DNA from: Balanoglossus misakiensis
Taxonomy: Eukaryota > Hemichordata
NCBI GenBank assembly: GCA_040954595.2
Contig: CM082577.2
Span: 11,780,001 to 11,844,000, forward strand
Length of the DNA stretch: 64,000 nucleotides
Direction: 5' to 3'
The notes under the pieces are model-generated. The model made no database searches. It saw only the letters and a list, made by a program, of their open reading frames with translations, and had not been told where the DNA came from. Of the stretch, positions 23,985 through 34,780 are shown piece by piece. A program made the position numbers and the translations under genes. Within the stretch, counting starts at the first letter, position 1, and each line of letters starts with the position of its first letter.

Positions 23985-25388
23985 ATATAGCTGCAAGCAG
24001 CAATAGCGGGCCCAAGCCAACATAGCACATAGCACATAGCATCATAGCAATAAGCATATCTGCTCTGGATGCCAAGATATGGTTATGTAATTCAAAGGTC
24101 ACCTGAGGTCATGCAAAATTTGGGCAAGAAATTTTGACCCTATACTGGTCCATGTTCAACAAAAACCAAACCTATAGCCCTATTGGTTAGCCTGGAATTA
24201 GGTATGCACATAATTAATGAGGTAGGCAGGTGTCACAGGTGATCCCCAATTTTGGCTTTTCAATTTTAGTCCCAACCCTCCAAACGCCAAGTCTGTACCT
24301 GCTCTGGATGCCAAGATCTGGTAAAGTAGGTCAAAGGTCACCCGAGGTCAAGCAAAATTTGGGCAAGAAATTTTGAACCTATACTGGTCCATGTTCAACA
24401 AAAACCAAACCTATAGCCCTATTGGTTAGCCTGGAATTAGGTATGCACATAATAAATGAGATATACAGGTGTCACAGGTGACCCCCATTTTGGCTTTTCA
24501 ATTTTAGTCCCAACCCTCCAAACGCCAAGTCTGTACCTGCTCTGGATGCCGAGATATAGGAAAGTGGGTCAAAGGTCACCTGAGGTCACCCAAAATTTGG
24601 GCAAGAAATTTTGACCCTATACTGATCCATGTCCCACAAGAACGAAACCTCTAGCCCTCTTAGTTAGCCCAGAATTAGGTATGCACATAATTAATGAGTT
24701 AAGCAGGTGTTACAGGTGAGCCTAAAATTTTGCCTTTTATCTTGGTGCCATTGTGCTCACTGACCAATAGATAGTCACTGTACAAGACTATTGCACAGAC
24801 CAGAATTCCACAATAAGACATGGACATAGCTTAACCATAGAGGTATAAGTAAAGGTATAAATTTAATAAAAAAATTAATATAAAAAAATCGGTCGATTTT
24901 TCATATTATTTTTTTCCGCTTAAAATTATTGACAAATGCTAGGCTAGCTGCACACCAAAGTTGGAGATGATCGGCCTAACAGATTTTGAGATATGTATGC
25001 ATATTTATCCAAAATAATATGTTGTCATAGCTTAACTATGTAAAGTATAGGCACATGGCTTGGGCAAAAAATATGAAAAATAATACTTAAAAATCTTCTT
25101 CTCAAAATTGACATGGCCTATGGCCTTGACATTTGGCATGTAGAACCCTGGCTATGTGGTCCACAAAGCATCTGAACAGAATTTTGATATCTGAATTCAT
25201 ATGCAAATTAGGCCGATTTGAAAATTTTGCCCATATATGGTCATCAGGTCACATGATTTATTAAACATTCACAAGGGTACTGCACCAGCTCTCATTGGCC
25301 TGCACCACTGTGCTAAGTTTGAAATTGGTAGGTTCAGCCGTTCTCCAGATCTACTTGACAAAAAAAACGGCACAAGAAGAAAAAGAAG
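23985..25388 (+). mobile_element. GCTGCAAGCAGC-headed repeat element, copy 3, with 240-bp internal tandem units
   Basis: Head TATAGCTGCAAGCAGCAATA then GCGGGCCCAAGCC. Contains three ~240-bp tandem units (about 24060, 24300 and 24540), each with a direct repeat of AGGTCA type, TTTGGGCAAGAAATTTTGA, a CTGGTCCATG box and TTAGCCTGGAATTAGGTATG. Ends in a (GAA)n-like tail before copy 4. Confidence 0.75.
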
Positions 25389-25389
25389 A

Positions 25390-26779
25390 ATATAGCTGCA
25401 AGCAGCAATAGCGGGCCCAAGCCAACATAGCACATAGCAACATAGCAATAAGCATATCTGCACTTGATGCCAAGATATGGTAAAGTAGGTCAAAGGTCAA
25501 CTGAGGTCATGTTATATTTAGGCAAGACATTTTTACCCTATACTGGTCCATGTTCAACAAAAACCAAACCTATAGCCCTATTGGTTAGCCTGGAATTAGG
25601 TATGCACATAATTAATGAGGTAGGCAGGTGTCACAGGTGACCCCCAATTTTGGCTTTTCAATTTTAGTCCAACCCTCCAAACCCCAAGTCTGTACCTGCT
25701 CTGGATGCCAAGATCTGGTAAAGTAGGTCAAAGGTCACCTGAGGTCATGCAAAATTTGGGCAAGAAATTTTGACCCTATACTGGTCCATGTTCAACAAAA
25801 ACCAAACCTATAGCCCTATTGGTTAGCCTGGAATTAGGTATGCACATAATTAATAAGGTAGGCAGGTGTCACAGGTGACCCCCAATTTTGGCTTTTCAAT
25901 TTTAGTCCCAACCCTCCAAACACCAAGTCTGTACTTGCTCTGGATGCCAAGATCTGGTAAAGTAGGTCAAAGGTCACCTGAGGTCATGCAAAATTTTGGC
26001 AAAAAATGTTGACCCTATACTGGTCCATATCCAACAAGAACGAAACCTCTAGCCCTCTTAGTTAGCCCAGAATTAGGTATGCACATAATTAATGAGTTAA
26101 GCAGGTGTTACAGGTGAGCCCAAAATTTTGCCTGTTATTTTGGTCCCATTGTGCTCACTGCCCAATACACAGTCACTGTACAGGACCGTTGCACAGACCA
26201 GAATTCCACACTAAGACGTGTAGTGTTCATAGCTTAACTATAGAGGTATAAGTAAAAAGGTATAAATTTAATTTAAAAAATTAATATAAAAAAATCGGTC
26301 GATTTTTCATATTATTTTTTTTCGCTTAAAATGATTGACAAATGCTAGGCTAGCTGCACACCAAAGTTTGAGATGATCAGCCTAACAGATTTTGAGATAT
26401 GTATGCATATTTATCCAAAATAATATGTGGTCATAGCTTTACTATGTAAAGTATAGGCCGATGGCTTGGGCGAAAAATATGGAAAATAATACTTAAAAAT
26501 CTTCTCCTCAAAATTGACATGGCCTATGGCCTTGACATTTGGCATGTAGAACCCTGGCCATATTGTCCACAAAGTATCTGAACAGAATTTTGATATCTCA
26601 ATTCATATGCAAATTAGGGCGATTTGAAAATTTTGCCCATATATGGTCATCAGGTCACGTGACTAATTAAACATTCACGAGGGTACTGCACCAGCTCTCA
26701 TTGGCCTGCACCATTGTGCTAAGTTTGAAATTGGTAGGTTCAGCCGTTCTCCAGATCTAGCTGGACAAAAAAACGACAC

Positions 26780-26811
<32 letters not shown>

Positions 26812-26970
26812 GAAGAAAAATCCCAGTAATACCAATAGGGCACAAGCCTGCTTGGCTTGTGCCCTAAAAAACTCCAGTAAAAACAATAGGGCCCAAGCCT
26901 GCTGGGCTTGGGCCCTAAATATTCCAACAATACCAATAGGGGCACAAGCCCGATAGGCTTGTGCCCCTAA
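25390..26970 (+). mobile_element. GCTGCAAGCAGC-headed repeat element, copy 4, ending in three successive hairpins
   Basis: Nearly identical to copy 3 along ~1.37 kb, with the same 240-bp units (about 25460, 25700, 25940). After a (GAA)n tract (26781-26818) it ends in three hairpins, 26837-26865, 26888-26916 and 26938-26968, each preceded by AATAGG and followed by CCCTAA. Copies 3 and 4 are a recent tandem pair. Confidence 0.75.
26837..26968. repeat. Three covarying terminal hairpins
   Basis: Stems of 12-13 bp: AGGGCACAAGCC/GGCTTGTGCCCT, AGGGCCCAAGCC/GGCTTGGGCCCT and AGGGGCACAAGCC/GGCTTGTGCCCCT, loops of 5 bases. A fourth at 23944-23975 has AGGGCCCAAGCGC/GCGCTTGGGCCCT. Every difference in one arm is compensated in the other. 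Confidence 0.85.
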
Positions 26971-29900
26971 AAAGGAATGAACTTTTACGTACCTCATCAG
27001 ATTGATTTGAAAATTGTTATGCTGTATCATTTTTCAACCTCATACAGCTCTATGTTTTGAGTTTATATGAATTTTCTATTTTTATGCATTTTTTGCCTTT
27101 CCACATTATTGGTAAAAAATCTTTTTTTTTTTTTTAATTTAGCATAAAACTTACATAGGTGATCTGAGTAACCATAGTTTTGTTAAAATTGTTGAAAAAA
27201 ATTGCATATTTGTACTTTTCAGAGCAATTTTTGCCATTTTTGGTCAAAAATTGTTTTCTCTAGAACCGCTTGTCAGATTGCTTTTTGGCATGTTCCTAGG
27301 AAAAAACCCAAGCAAGTGAAAAAAAAAGTCTTCGATGTCTTTGCGGATAAAGTATAGGCTGAGTCAAGTTGCTGTATGTTCGATAGTCGATGAATCAGGA
27401 ATAATCTCAAATTTAAGTTCAAAACGAGGCTAATAAATGACATCAGCGTACCACGGGGAACTCTGGGTAATCCAATTCCATAACATTCCTCCTGGTTTTC
27501 TTCCCTTGCGCTGTGTGCTGTCCTGTTTTGGTGTTTCTTTTCCGAGGTGTGGGGTCGCCTTGGGGATTCCGTTTGTCCTCTTCGACAATTCAGTCTCTCC
27601 AGTGCAGTTTAGTTTTTCACACGACCCCTGGGGTGTTCAGTTTTCCCATATAGTTCAGTGGTCACAAGTTTTTCCATTATGGTTCAAATGGTCACATGAC
27701 CCCTAGGGTATTAGGCTGTTCTCCTCCACCAGGTGAAAATGTGAATTGAAATGTAAATCTAACTTGTTCTTGTGTTCCTTTGTGTAAGTTTTTCTCTTAA
27801 AAAAATTAGTGTCACGTCCGTAGTAGGTGTTTTGCGTATCATAAAAGGACTGGCTGTATCACAAAAATTCTCCAGAAAGTTATCTTTTAACACATGTTTC
27901 CATAAACAGTAGCAGTCCCACTTTCTTGCTATGGCATGAAATGAGACAAAATCAGACTTTTATTTTTTGATGAAAGTGTCCACCAAATTGGTACCCTAAG
28001 CTTGCTTTTGCCGACCAGCAAACGCTCTGCGGGAACCTTCTTCAATCCGGCTGTTTGGATTCTGTCAAAAGACCTACCGGCCGCAGTGAAACCTGAATAG
28101 CTTCTTGGGAAGTGACGCTGCCACTCTGTCACTGCCTCCTTGGTCTCCCCGGAAGTTATGCAGGGGTTGTTTCCTCTGGGGAAATTTGCCATTTTTCATC
28201 AAACATTATTTTCTTTGAAAGTGCATGTCAGATTGCTTAAGCTTTGGTAGGCATGTTCTTTGTGGTGATTGATGTAAAACCTATATTTTTTTTGGGGGGG
28301 GGGGGAAGAGCAGGTTTTGTTCCTATCGTCCTTAAATGATGCCAATTCTTATCCACTCAAAATGATGCTAATTTTTATTTTTTTAAAAACCAATAGCTGT
28401 TGGGCCTTTTTCACTACAGCATGCATCCCTGTTGCCATTTAATTTGTCTTCAGCCATTAATAAATATAAATCTCTCCACTGTAAGGTGGTGGTATACATA
28501 ATTCCCGAGACTTGCATTCTACGTCATCCAATGTGGTGTAGGGCACTTGTTGGATACTGGTGATGGTGTGGCTAAGGGCTCATGTCACTTGAAACTAAGT
28601 AAAACCTAGAATGGCTTTCTTCCTTATCATGGTTAAAGTAATACTTGCCCCACTCTGGGGGAAAATACTACTTGTACTGCACCACTAAAGTAATGAACGT
28701 TTCATTTTTGTTACAGTTTTGTTATAAAGTAAACTTCCTTCTAGCTTTCTGTTCATTAAAGTTTGACATAGGTTGAGAAAAATTAAACCCAGTTTAATCT
28801 TTGCCCTCAAGTAAAATTTTCATCAATGTTGATAAACGGGATGTTGTTAAGCGATTCCTTAACTTCGTTTTGATTCTGTTCTGGCACGAAAAGGCCCGTT
28901 CACAAGGTACACTTGATAGTGGTATAACCAAAGCAATTGATGCTAACTTACAGAAGTCTGGATAATGATTCTGGTACTGACAAAGTAACAGTCTATGAAG
29001 GGCTGAAAAGATAAGCTTCTTTGACAGTACAAAAGATCCTTAAATTCAATGAAACAATCAGCTGCCCTATTTCTGTCTACCATACTACTGAAATGTGTGA
29101 CAATCTTCTTGAACTCTGTCAGCATAAGTGCAGAGCTGACTGGTTTCTATGGGTACATTGCAAAATGGCTGTATCGGTGTCAGAGTGCTCTGATCGTTGA
29201 TGAGTTTCTCCCCTATATTTATATCCAGTCCAGCTAGGAGTCGGATAAATCAAAGATTTTCGAGCGACAACGGGTAATAATCTTATTGGTAGGCAATGTT
29301 CCTTGTGATGATTGAAGTAAAACTTGTATGTAAATATATTTGGGGGGGGGGGGGGCAGAGACATGTTTTCTACGCCAAATGATGCCAATTTTCTTTAAAA
29401 ATACAAAAGCCGATGGACCTTTTTTACTTCAGCATCCCTGTTGCCATTTTAATTTGTCTTTAAAAACAGAGCAATAATTTGATTCAGTTGAAACCATTTT
29501 CACATATTGTTTGTGTATTAGGGTCTTCTCGCATACACATCGTTGTCTTTTACTCGCATACACATCGTTGTCTTTTAAAAGCAATTGACCATTTCTTTGG
29601 TTTTTGTAGTGTCGTAAATAATTTAAATATGTCATCTCTGGTTATGCCAGTATATTCAATTTTGATTGGTTGATATTAGGACAGCAGAATTAAGACGGGT
29701 GGTGATTGTAACAAGACTGAAAGCTTTTTTCAAGATATTTATTTCAAATGATAAAACTTATTTGAATATTATATGATGGGTCAAGAGAAATGAAACAATA
29801 CAGTTTGAATATAATTCATCCAAACAGAATAAACAACTGTGTGTATTCTTTTAACAAGGCACTCAGGTTGATGACTGATATTGGATTAATTATAGGGCTA

Positions 29901-30105
29901 TTGGGTCAAAGGGCCGCTTCCCTATTTAAGACATTGAACTGTCATAAAGGGGTATGACATCATGATGATGTCATAGGCTATGACATAGTTGAAAGAATTT
30001 CAAATTCTGTTTATGCTAGGTTGGCGTAAAGTTGAGGCAGTAGGGGAGTCACTCCTTGAAGTACACATTTCCCCAACTTTTACCTATTTCAGTGTGTTTT
30101 TACTC
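26971..30105. other. Intergenic with degraded duplications
   Basis: No gene recognised. 28190-28450 and 29285-29465 are diverged copies sharing GTTC.TTGTG.TGATTGA.GTAAAAC, a long G run (28293-28304; 29341-29354), ATGATGCCAATTTT and TGTTGCCATTT.AATTTGTCTT. ORFs at 27437-27706 (+) and 27929-28192 (-) show no domain and are not called as genes. Confidence 0.55.
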
Positions 30106-30107
30106 TT

Positions 30108-30361
30108 GAAACAGGGTCTGCCTATGCCTGTTCCTGTTTGACTGTCTGCATGAGTCTCATTTCCACTCTTTTTTTGTTCTTTGACTCTGGCTGAAATTTC
30201 TGCAAACCTCTGGCATTGTCTTGGTATCCTGGCTCGGTCAGCTCTGCCTATTACAGACATGTAAGTTAATTGCAGAAATTTCAGCCACAGTCAGAAAAAG
30301 AACAAAGACATTCATGCAGACAGCCAGATAGAAACAGACACAGACAGACCCTGTTCAGGAC
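30108..30361. mobile_element. 250-bp foldback MITE
   Basis: The left half (ACAGGGTCTGCCTATGCCTG ... CTGGCTGAAATTTCTGCAAA) is mirrored by the right half (TTGCAGAAATTTCAGCCA ... CAGACAGACCCTGTT). Arms are ~85 bp. Two one-and-a-half-arm relatives lie in the tandem array at 35.8-36.3 kb, so this is a family. Non-coding. Confidence 0.8.
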
Positions 30362-31104
30362 TAATAACACATTGATGTTGGTGAAGTGTGTTTCTCAAAA
30401 TTTGTATGCAAGTTACTATAAACATTATCAGTAAGGAAGTATTTTATTCCACTTCAAAACTGTCGCTTTTACAGAATATATAAAACACTGACACACAGTT
30501 TCTGGCCCGATCTGTAGTACCGGTATAATGTCACTAAATTTAACATTGTATGTTTCCCCATACTGGTAAATGGGAAATATTGTCCAACTCGTAATGTGTT
30601 ACAATAAAAAGGTCTTTTTTTAATATTTCACAAAAATTTAACCAAATTTGACAATTTCTTAACCCTTAAACCTAACATACAACCTGGTGATTAGATATTT
30701 GACACCAATTCAACAATCACTAATGATGATGTAGTAGTTGTGTAATAAATAATATCCATGATTAATTTCTCGCATAATCCTGCATGGGGCCATAAGGGAA
30801 TCCACTAAAACAATGTGATGGTGTGGATTCGGAAAGTGTTTCGTATATATATATAGTAGATTCTACTTGATTTCTTTTAGAATCCACAATAATCCGTAAT
30901 GGATTCAGGCCTTTTCACGCAGTGTTGCTTTAATTGTTGTTGGGATAGCAAGGCCCATTAGTTGTATAAATTCCCATCCTCTTTGAAATCCCCCTATCAC
31001 AAAAATAAGATGCTGCAAAATGCTTCCATGGTGTTTAAATGAAACATTGTGTTTTTACATACTTTTAGCATTTGGGTCCATTTGATTGTTGATTTACATT
31101 CAAA
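30362..31104. other. Intergenic, nothing recognised
   Basis: AT-rich, with a short (TA)n at about 30847-30858. No gene or element identified. Confidence 0.6.
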
Positions 31105-31329
31105 CTATTTTCTGTTGCTTGGGTTTGGGGATGGTTTCCTATTTTTGTACCCTGCAATCAACTGACTGGACAAATCTAATTTGAAGTCAAGACCCCTGTA
31201 CTTTCTCCTCTGATCTGCAGTATGTGCAATTTTGTACAATATGAAAGCATTGACAATCATGCGTTGCAGAAAAACGAAAAACAGAAACTTCCAGTATTTC
31301 ATAAATTTGTTTGAGATGGACTGATACAT
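31105..31329 (-). pseudogene. piggyBac-type transposase C-terminal fragment
   Basis: The frame reads YQSISNKFMKYWKFLFFVFL then RMIVNAFILYK, and later LDFKLDLSSQLI. In piggyBac (DDE_Tnp_1_7) transposases the region after the last catalytic Asp has this same order: a Y/S-rich stretch, K..KWWK..FF, an (I/V)VNA(Y/F)ILYK helix, and a final F+.EL...LI segment. Only ~74 codons remain. Upstream (31330-31380) a broken frame still reads VDELRRDGQVQGM, with a stop. A dead remnant. Confidence 0.65.
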
Positions 31330-31474
31330 TGCTAAAACATGCCCTGGACTTGACCATCCCTTCTTAATTCATCAACAGACACATGTATGGCTGAAACTGA
31401 GTATCTCCATGTGATATATCATGTATCTGACTTGTGTAAGTTGCTGGGTCAACAATACCTAGCTAAAAGTATTG

Positions 31475-32271
31475 CATTAAGTCTCTTCCCACAAGGGATA
31501 AAAAGCATGTGCCCAAGATCCCTCACCTCTGACCCGGCGGCGCAGACAATAGCCCTCCTGCAGATTGTTGTGGTGGTCGGCTGGCGGTTGTGTCGTTGCT
31601 TGACGTCGACCGCTTCAAAGTACGAATTGCCTCTTCGAGTAGGCAGCTTTGGGCCATTGGCTTGATCTCGAGCATCTGAATGTGTTCGGCTTGTATTAGT
31701 CGTATAGACTTCATGGTTACAAAACCTGCCGTCGACAATCGTGCGATTGTGATTGAGGTTAAATCGTGTTCGGTTGCCCATCCTTGAACCTCTGGCGAAG
31801 TTTCGGGTATCGTATTGACTTCTTCGACTAACGATCGTTGACTTTGTGGCGTCGGGTTCAAAGTTGACATACCTGATGGGTCCATGGTTATGGGTCCTCT
31901 TAGGCTGCGTTGAGATCTGCGACGAGCGGTGTTCACTTATCTAACAGCGTCAGCGAGTCTTGCGGTGCGGCATCAAGGCAGAAAGGCTAGCGTCAGGCAG
32001 CAGGACGGCTTGGCATTTGGCAGACTGATTGTATGGGTCTAGCGACCCGCTTATAAAGGCTGAGAATGTAAATGTGCCCTTTCCCATGTAGATGTGACAT
32101 TATAGCAAAGCTCCCTAAGACAAACCTTCAAGTACGCTTGCAAGCAAACGCAAACAAACGCTAATAAACACAGTGATCCCCTAGCTAGTTACACTTGAAT
32201 TTGAACCTAGTTAATTCTTTCACTAGGCCATTAAGTCTCTTCCCACAAGGGATAAAAAGCATGTGCCCAAG
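31475..32271 (-). mobile_element. Insert bounded by 43-bp direct repeats, carrying a retroelement-like ORF
   Basis: A 43-bp sequence beginning CATTAAGTCTCTTCCCACAA is present at 31475-31517 and 32229-32271, identical and in direct orientation. The intervening ~710 bp holds a minus-strand ORF and, upstream of it, a TATA-like CCTTTATAAGC (about 32049-32059). A long target duplication would suit a truncated retroelement; a recombination scar is the alternative. Confidence 0.55.
31523..31936 (-). CDS. Truncated ORF with SAM-like domain, retroelement origin likely
   Basis: 137 codons from ATG. After a basic, Ser/Pro-rich start, residues ~50-110 (VQGWATEHDLTSITIARLST, then LIQAEHIQMLEIKPMAQSCL, then LEEAIRTLK) have the pattern of a SAM-like helical domain: a W, a short-loop hydrophobic series, 'L..EHI..L.IKP.AQ..LL..AI..L'. 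Similar domains open the first ORF of several invertebrate retroelements. The ORF runs off into the 43-bp repeat, so the element is 3'-truncated. The product class is inference. Confidence 0.4.
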   Translation of the reverse strand: MNTARRRSQRSLRGPITMDPSGMSTLNPTPQSQRSLVEEVNTIPETSPEVQGWATEHDLTSITIARLSTAGFVTMKSIRLIQAEHIQMLEIKPMAQSCLLEEAIRTLKRSTSSNDTTASRPPQQSAGGLLSAPPGQR

Positions 32272-32373
32272 GGCAAAGTTTAAATTAACCCTTGTTTTAC
32301 TGCAAATAATAGCAAAATCTGAATAAGTGGTATTGGACAGGCAGTTTCAGAGATTTTGAGTTCATATGATAGA

Positions 32374-32400
32374 CCCCCCCCCCCCCCCCCCCCCCCCCCC
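32374..32400. repeat. Poly-C tract, 27 C
   Basis: Uninterrupted C27, i-motif/G-quadruplex-prone and a likely assembly-uncertain length. Confidence 0.9.
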
Positions 32401-32439
32401 GATTTTACCAGCCCACCCGGATAACACTCGTGCTTCCTA

Positions 32440-32745
32440 ACCCATGTATTTTTTCATATAAGTCATACCCATTCTTTTAGCCTCCCCCCCCCAGGATTGC
32501 TCATCTAAAGCAAATGTGTTATTTTCTTGAGTGACCATGATTTTGCAAATAATAAATTTTTCCTCTACCGTTTGCTTATCATTTTTGTTTAATTTGGATG
32601 GGATATGGCTAGTTTGTTCAAGAAACTGCACTTTGGCTGTTTTTTCTTGGATAAGCTCAACACTTTTCCCACACACAGATCTTCATATACAGTGACTATC
32701 CAGTCACCAGCTTTTACGACCTCATCGGACATCACTGCTTTCATC
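32440..32745 (-). pseudogene. Possible degenerate transposon-protein fragment
   Basis: A minus-strand frame starting near 32738 reads MKAVMSDEVVKAGDWIVTVY, followed by EDL.VGK, then the frame breaks into the 79-codon ORF. 'GDWIV..Y....(F)VG.V' resembles the small beta-rich module at the end of some invertebrate transposon proteins, but the match is weak. Confidence 0.2.
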
Positions 32746-33010
32746 TAGAATAGAAAAATATTAAATTAAGAAAAAAATGTTGTACGGTATAATAGATCTA
32801 TTCAGCCAATGATTAGCAGTGATAATGATGAAAGTTATGTACATTTTAAATTATCACCTAATTATTGAGTCATGTGATTTATAATTTTATTTCTGCTAAA
32901 TACAGATACACAACTCTGACTGTAAAGTTAATGTCATTAATTTTTAATTTACTAACTTACAGTTCAGGTAGTTATGCAGGGAAATGGTGGCAGTGTCGAG
33001 ATCTTTCCTA

Positions 33011-33700
33011 CGTTGTTGTTGTTACGTAGAGACTGGTCGGGTGATCAGTAAGGGTAACGACCTTACACCCGAGTGATAGAGTGCACAAGGACAAAATAAT
33101 AAAGTGTAGAAGCCAACGTGGCGTATTTATTAACTGTGAACACGAAAATAATTAACAAAACTGCATAAAATGATGAGCTGTACCTTTTTAAATGTTGCTG
33201 GTGTGGCCTCGGTAATAAAACCCCTTGAGGGACTCCCCTTTTTAAAAGGTATTGCTATTTATATACCCTCGGGTAGGATTCAAAATTAGAGAAGCTAATC
33301 TGCATAGGCGAACGTCAGAGAAAACACTTGTTGCAACAATTTATCTAAAATTGCCGTCGGCTGCAAGCCAAGAAAATTAACTATATTAAGTAATTGGCAG
33401 CTGTCGCTCAAAGTCGTGGGTGCTAACCAACCAAAGGCAAACAGTGAGAACTGAACGTGCGTAGAAATTCGTGCGTAACAGGCTAATCGGTTTTGGTGCG
33501 TGTGCCGGCTGAGTAATTAGAGGAACCGCAAAGGCATTTTGAAACGTACGGGATAATAAAATGGGCCTCGTTAGATGACGAAATCTCTACATTACCCCCA
33601 TCTAAGATAATAAAGCTCCGACTATTGTCTAATTTGAAATATCTTCAGAGAGAAATATAAAGCAAGGAAGGGACACCCCAACCCGCGTACAGCTTTACAA
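33011..33700 (-). mobile_element. LTR copy A (690 bp)
   Basis: A direct-repeat partner of 34781-35436. Read on the minus strand it starts TGTAAAGCTGTACGC and ends near ...ACGTAACA. It has a TATA box, TATATAAATA (33256-33265), ~130 bp before AATAAA (33126-33131), the U3-R-U5 order of a retrotransposon LTR. Copies A and B differ by scattered substitutions and short indels, so the insertion is not very recent. Confidence 0.75.
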
Positions 33701-33936
33701 ATGCAATAAACACTAGGTAAAAAAACCCGAAGTGTTTGAACAATAAAAGTCTCTGGCACTATACTAAAAGTCTCTGGTCACGTCTACGTCTCATGCCAAA
33801 TCTCTCCCTGGCGTTAGTGGAATGCTCTCTTCCGGGCTCAGCTCGGGCAGGTGCAGGTGGGCCTTCCGGCTCTCTTTCTTCGGATGTCGTCTCTTTTTCT
33901 TCGGGGGCGGCGCGGCATCGTCTTCGCCGTTGGTCT

Positions 33937-34467
33937 TTACCCCCCTCCTAGACAATAAAGCTGGGTATGGGCAGGTGGCCTGGTCCCATGCTGAACGTTA
34001 ACGGCTACTGTACGGGCGCAGAAGGAGACGGTCGCTGCCGCTGGCGGCCTCCTCGGTTCGGTCGGCAGCTGCAGAATGGCCCCTGGCTCCACAGGTGGAC
34101 TAGGAGTTGATGTTGTGGCCGGGTTCAGCAGGTAGTATGTTCGCTTGGTATTTGTCTCCGCTTTGATGACTCCATGGGAGTATTGGCGGTGAGTGTGAGA
34201 GTCCTCCACTCTCTCCACCCGATTGAGATCGAGTGGGGCGAATACATCACCATGACGGATGGGTTGAGGTGTTGACGATCGGCGCCGTGTGGAATCTGCG
34301 GATGGGGCTGGATCTGCCTCGGCGACGGACACGGTACTGGTAGCTACGCTGCCGGTGTTTCGGTTGGCGAGGCACGGGTGTTCGTTGTACTCGAACGAGT
34401 GCTCAAACACACAACCACACCTAACACAAATTCGCCTCCCTGCTTGGTCCCGCCTGAAGGAATTCAT
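33937..34467 (-). CDS. ORF between two LTRs with N-terminal Cys/His finger
   Basis: 176 codons from ATG. Residues 15-32 contain CVRCGCVFEHSFEYNEHPC, a CX2C...HX2C-type zinc-binding motif, followed by a Ser/Thr/Pro-rich stretch, a mid section with LDLNRVERVEDSHTH and KRTYYLLNP, and a Pro-rich tail. No catalytic domain. Lying in the same orientation between two LTRs, it may be a structural (gag-like) or captured protein of a deleted LTR element. Not recognised as a host gene. Confidence 0.4.
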   Translation of the reverse strand: MNSFRRDQAGRRICVRCGCVFEHSFEYNEHPCLANRNTGSVATSTVSVAEADPAPSADSTRRRSSTPQPIRHGDVFAPLDLNRVERVEDSHTHRQYSHGVIKAETNTKRTYYLLNPATTSTPSPPVEPGAILQLPTEPRRPPAAATVSFCARTVAVNVQHGTRPPAHTQLYCLGGG

Positions 34468-34552
34468 CGTTTCGTACTCTCGTGGTTAGTTTCTGTGCTT
34501 GCCGGATCGGGTGAGAAGAGCAACGTTCCCAGCTCATCGTTGCCCTTTTTAT

Positions 34553-34780
34553 ACCGTTATAAGAAAAATGCATAAAATGTTCGAAAATGACTGAAGTCTA
34601 GTAAAGAGTTCAATAGTAACATTACTCGTCGTCTCTCCCCGATGTCCGTGGCGGCAGATTTAAGTTTTCTTCGTCTTCGGGGCTGGCATGGCTGGTAGTT
34701 CCCTTCTTTGCTGATGGGGCTCCCCTCCTTCTCTTCTTGGTCTGGGTCCCCGGGGTGTTGGCAGGTGGCTTGTTGGTCTT
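34553..34780 (-). repeat. Internal segment C, copy 1, with KKRRRG-tailed frame
   Basis: The minus frame reads TNKPPANTPGTQTKKRRRGA and ends ...LPPRTSGRDDE then stop at 34622. An almost identical stretch lies on the other side of LTR copy B (35437-35694). The basic KKRRRG patch followed by an acidic tail looks like the end of a structural protein. Copy 1 lacks a ~45-bp segment present in copy 2. Confidence 0.6.

Larger units (their letters stand above)
21445..25976 (+). promoter_or_regulatory. Nine DR1 nuclear-receptor-type motifs inside the repeat copies
   Basis: AGGTCAAAGGTCA occurs exactly at 21445, 22886, 23157, 24328, 25487, 25725 and 25964. GGGTCAAAGGTCA occurs at 21950 and 24566. Most are followed 4-5 bases later by a third AGGTCA. 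DR1 is the site type for HNF4/COUP-TF/RXR/PPAR receptors (established knowledge). Whether any is bound here is unknown. Confidence 0.7.

Noticed and set aside
24060-26140. Regularly spaced near-identical repeats resembling a CRISPR array
   Set aside because: The period is ~240 bp, the 'spacers' are also repeated, and the genome is eukaryotic. They are tandem units of a transposable element.
26740-27030. 96-codon minus ORF with a long Phe run
   Set aside because: It is the translation of the (GAA)n tract and the terminal hairpins; no coding signal.
31387-31665. Plus-strand ORF opposite the SAM-like ORF
   Set aside because: No domain; overlaps a better minus-strand frame and crosses the 43-bp repeat.
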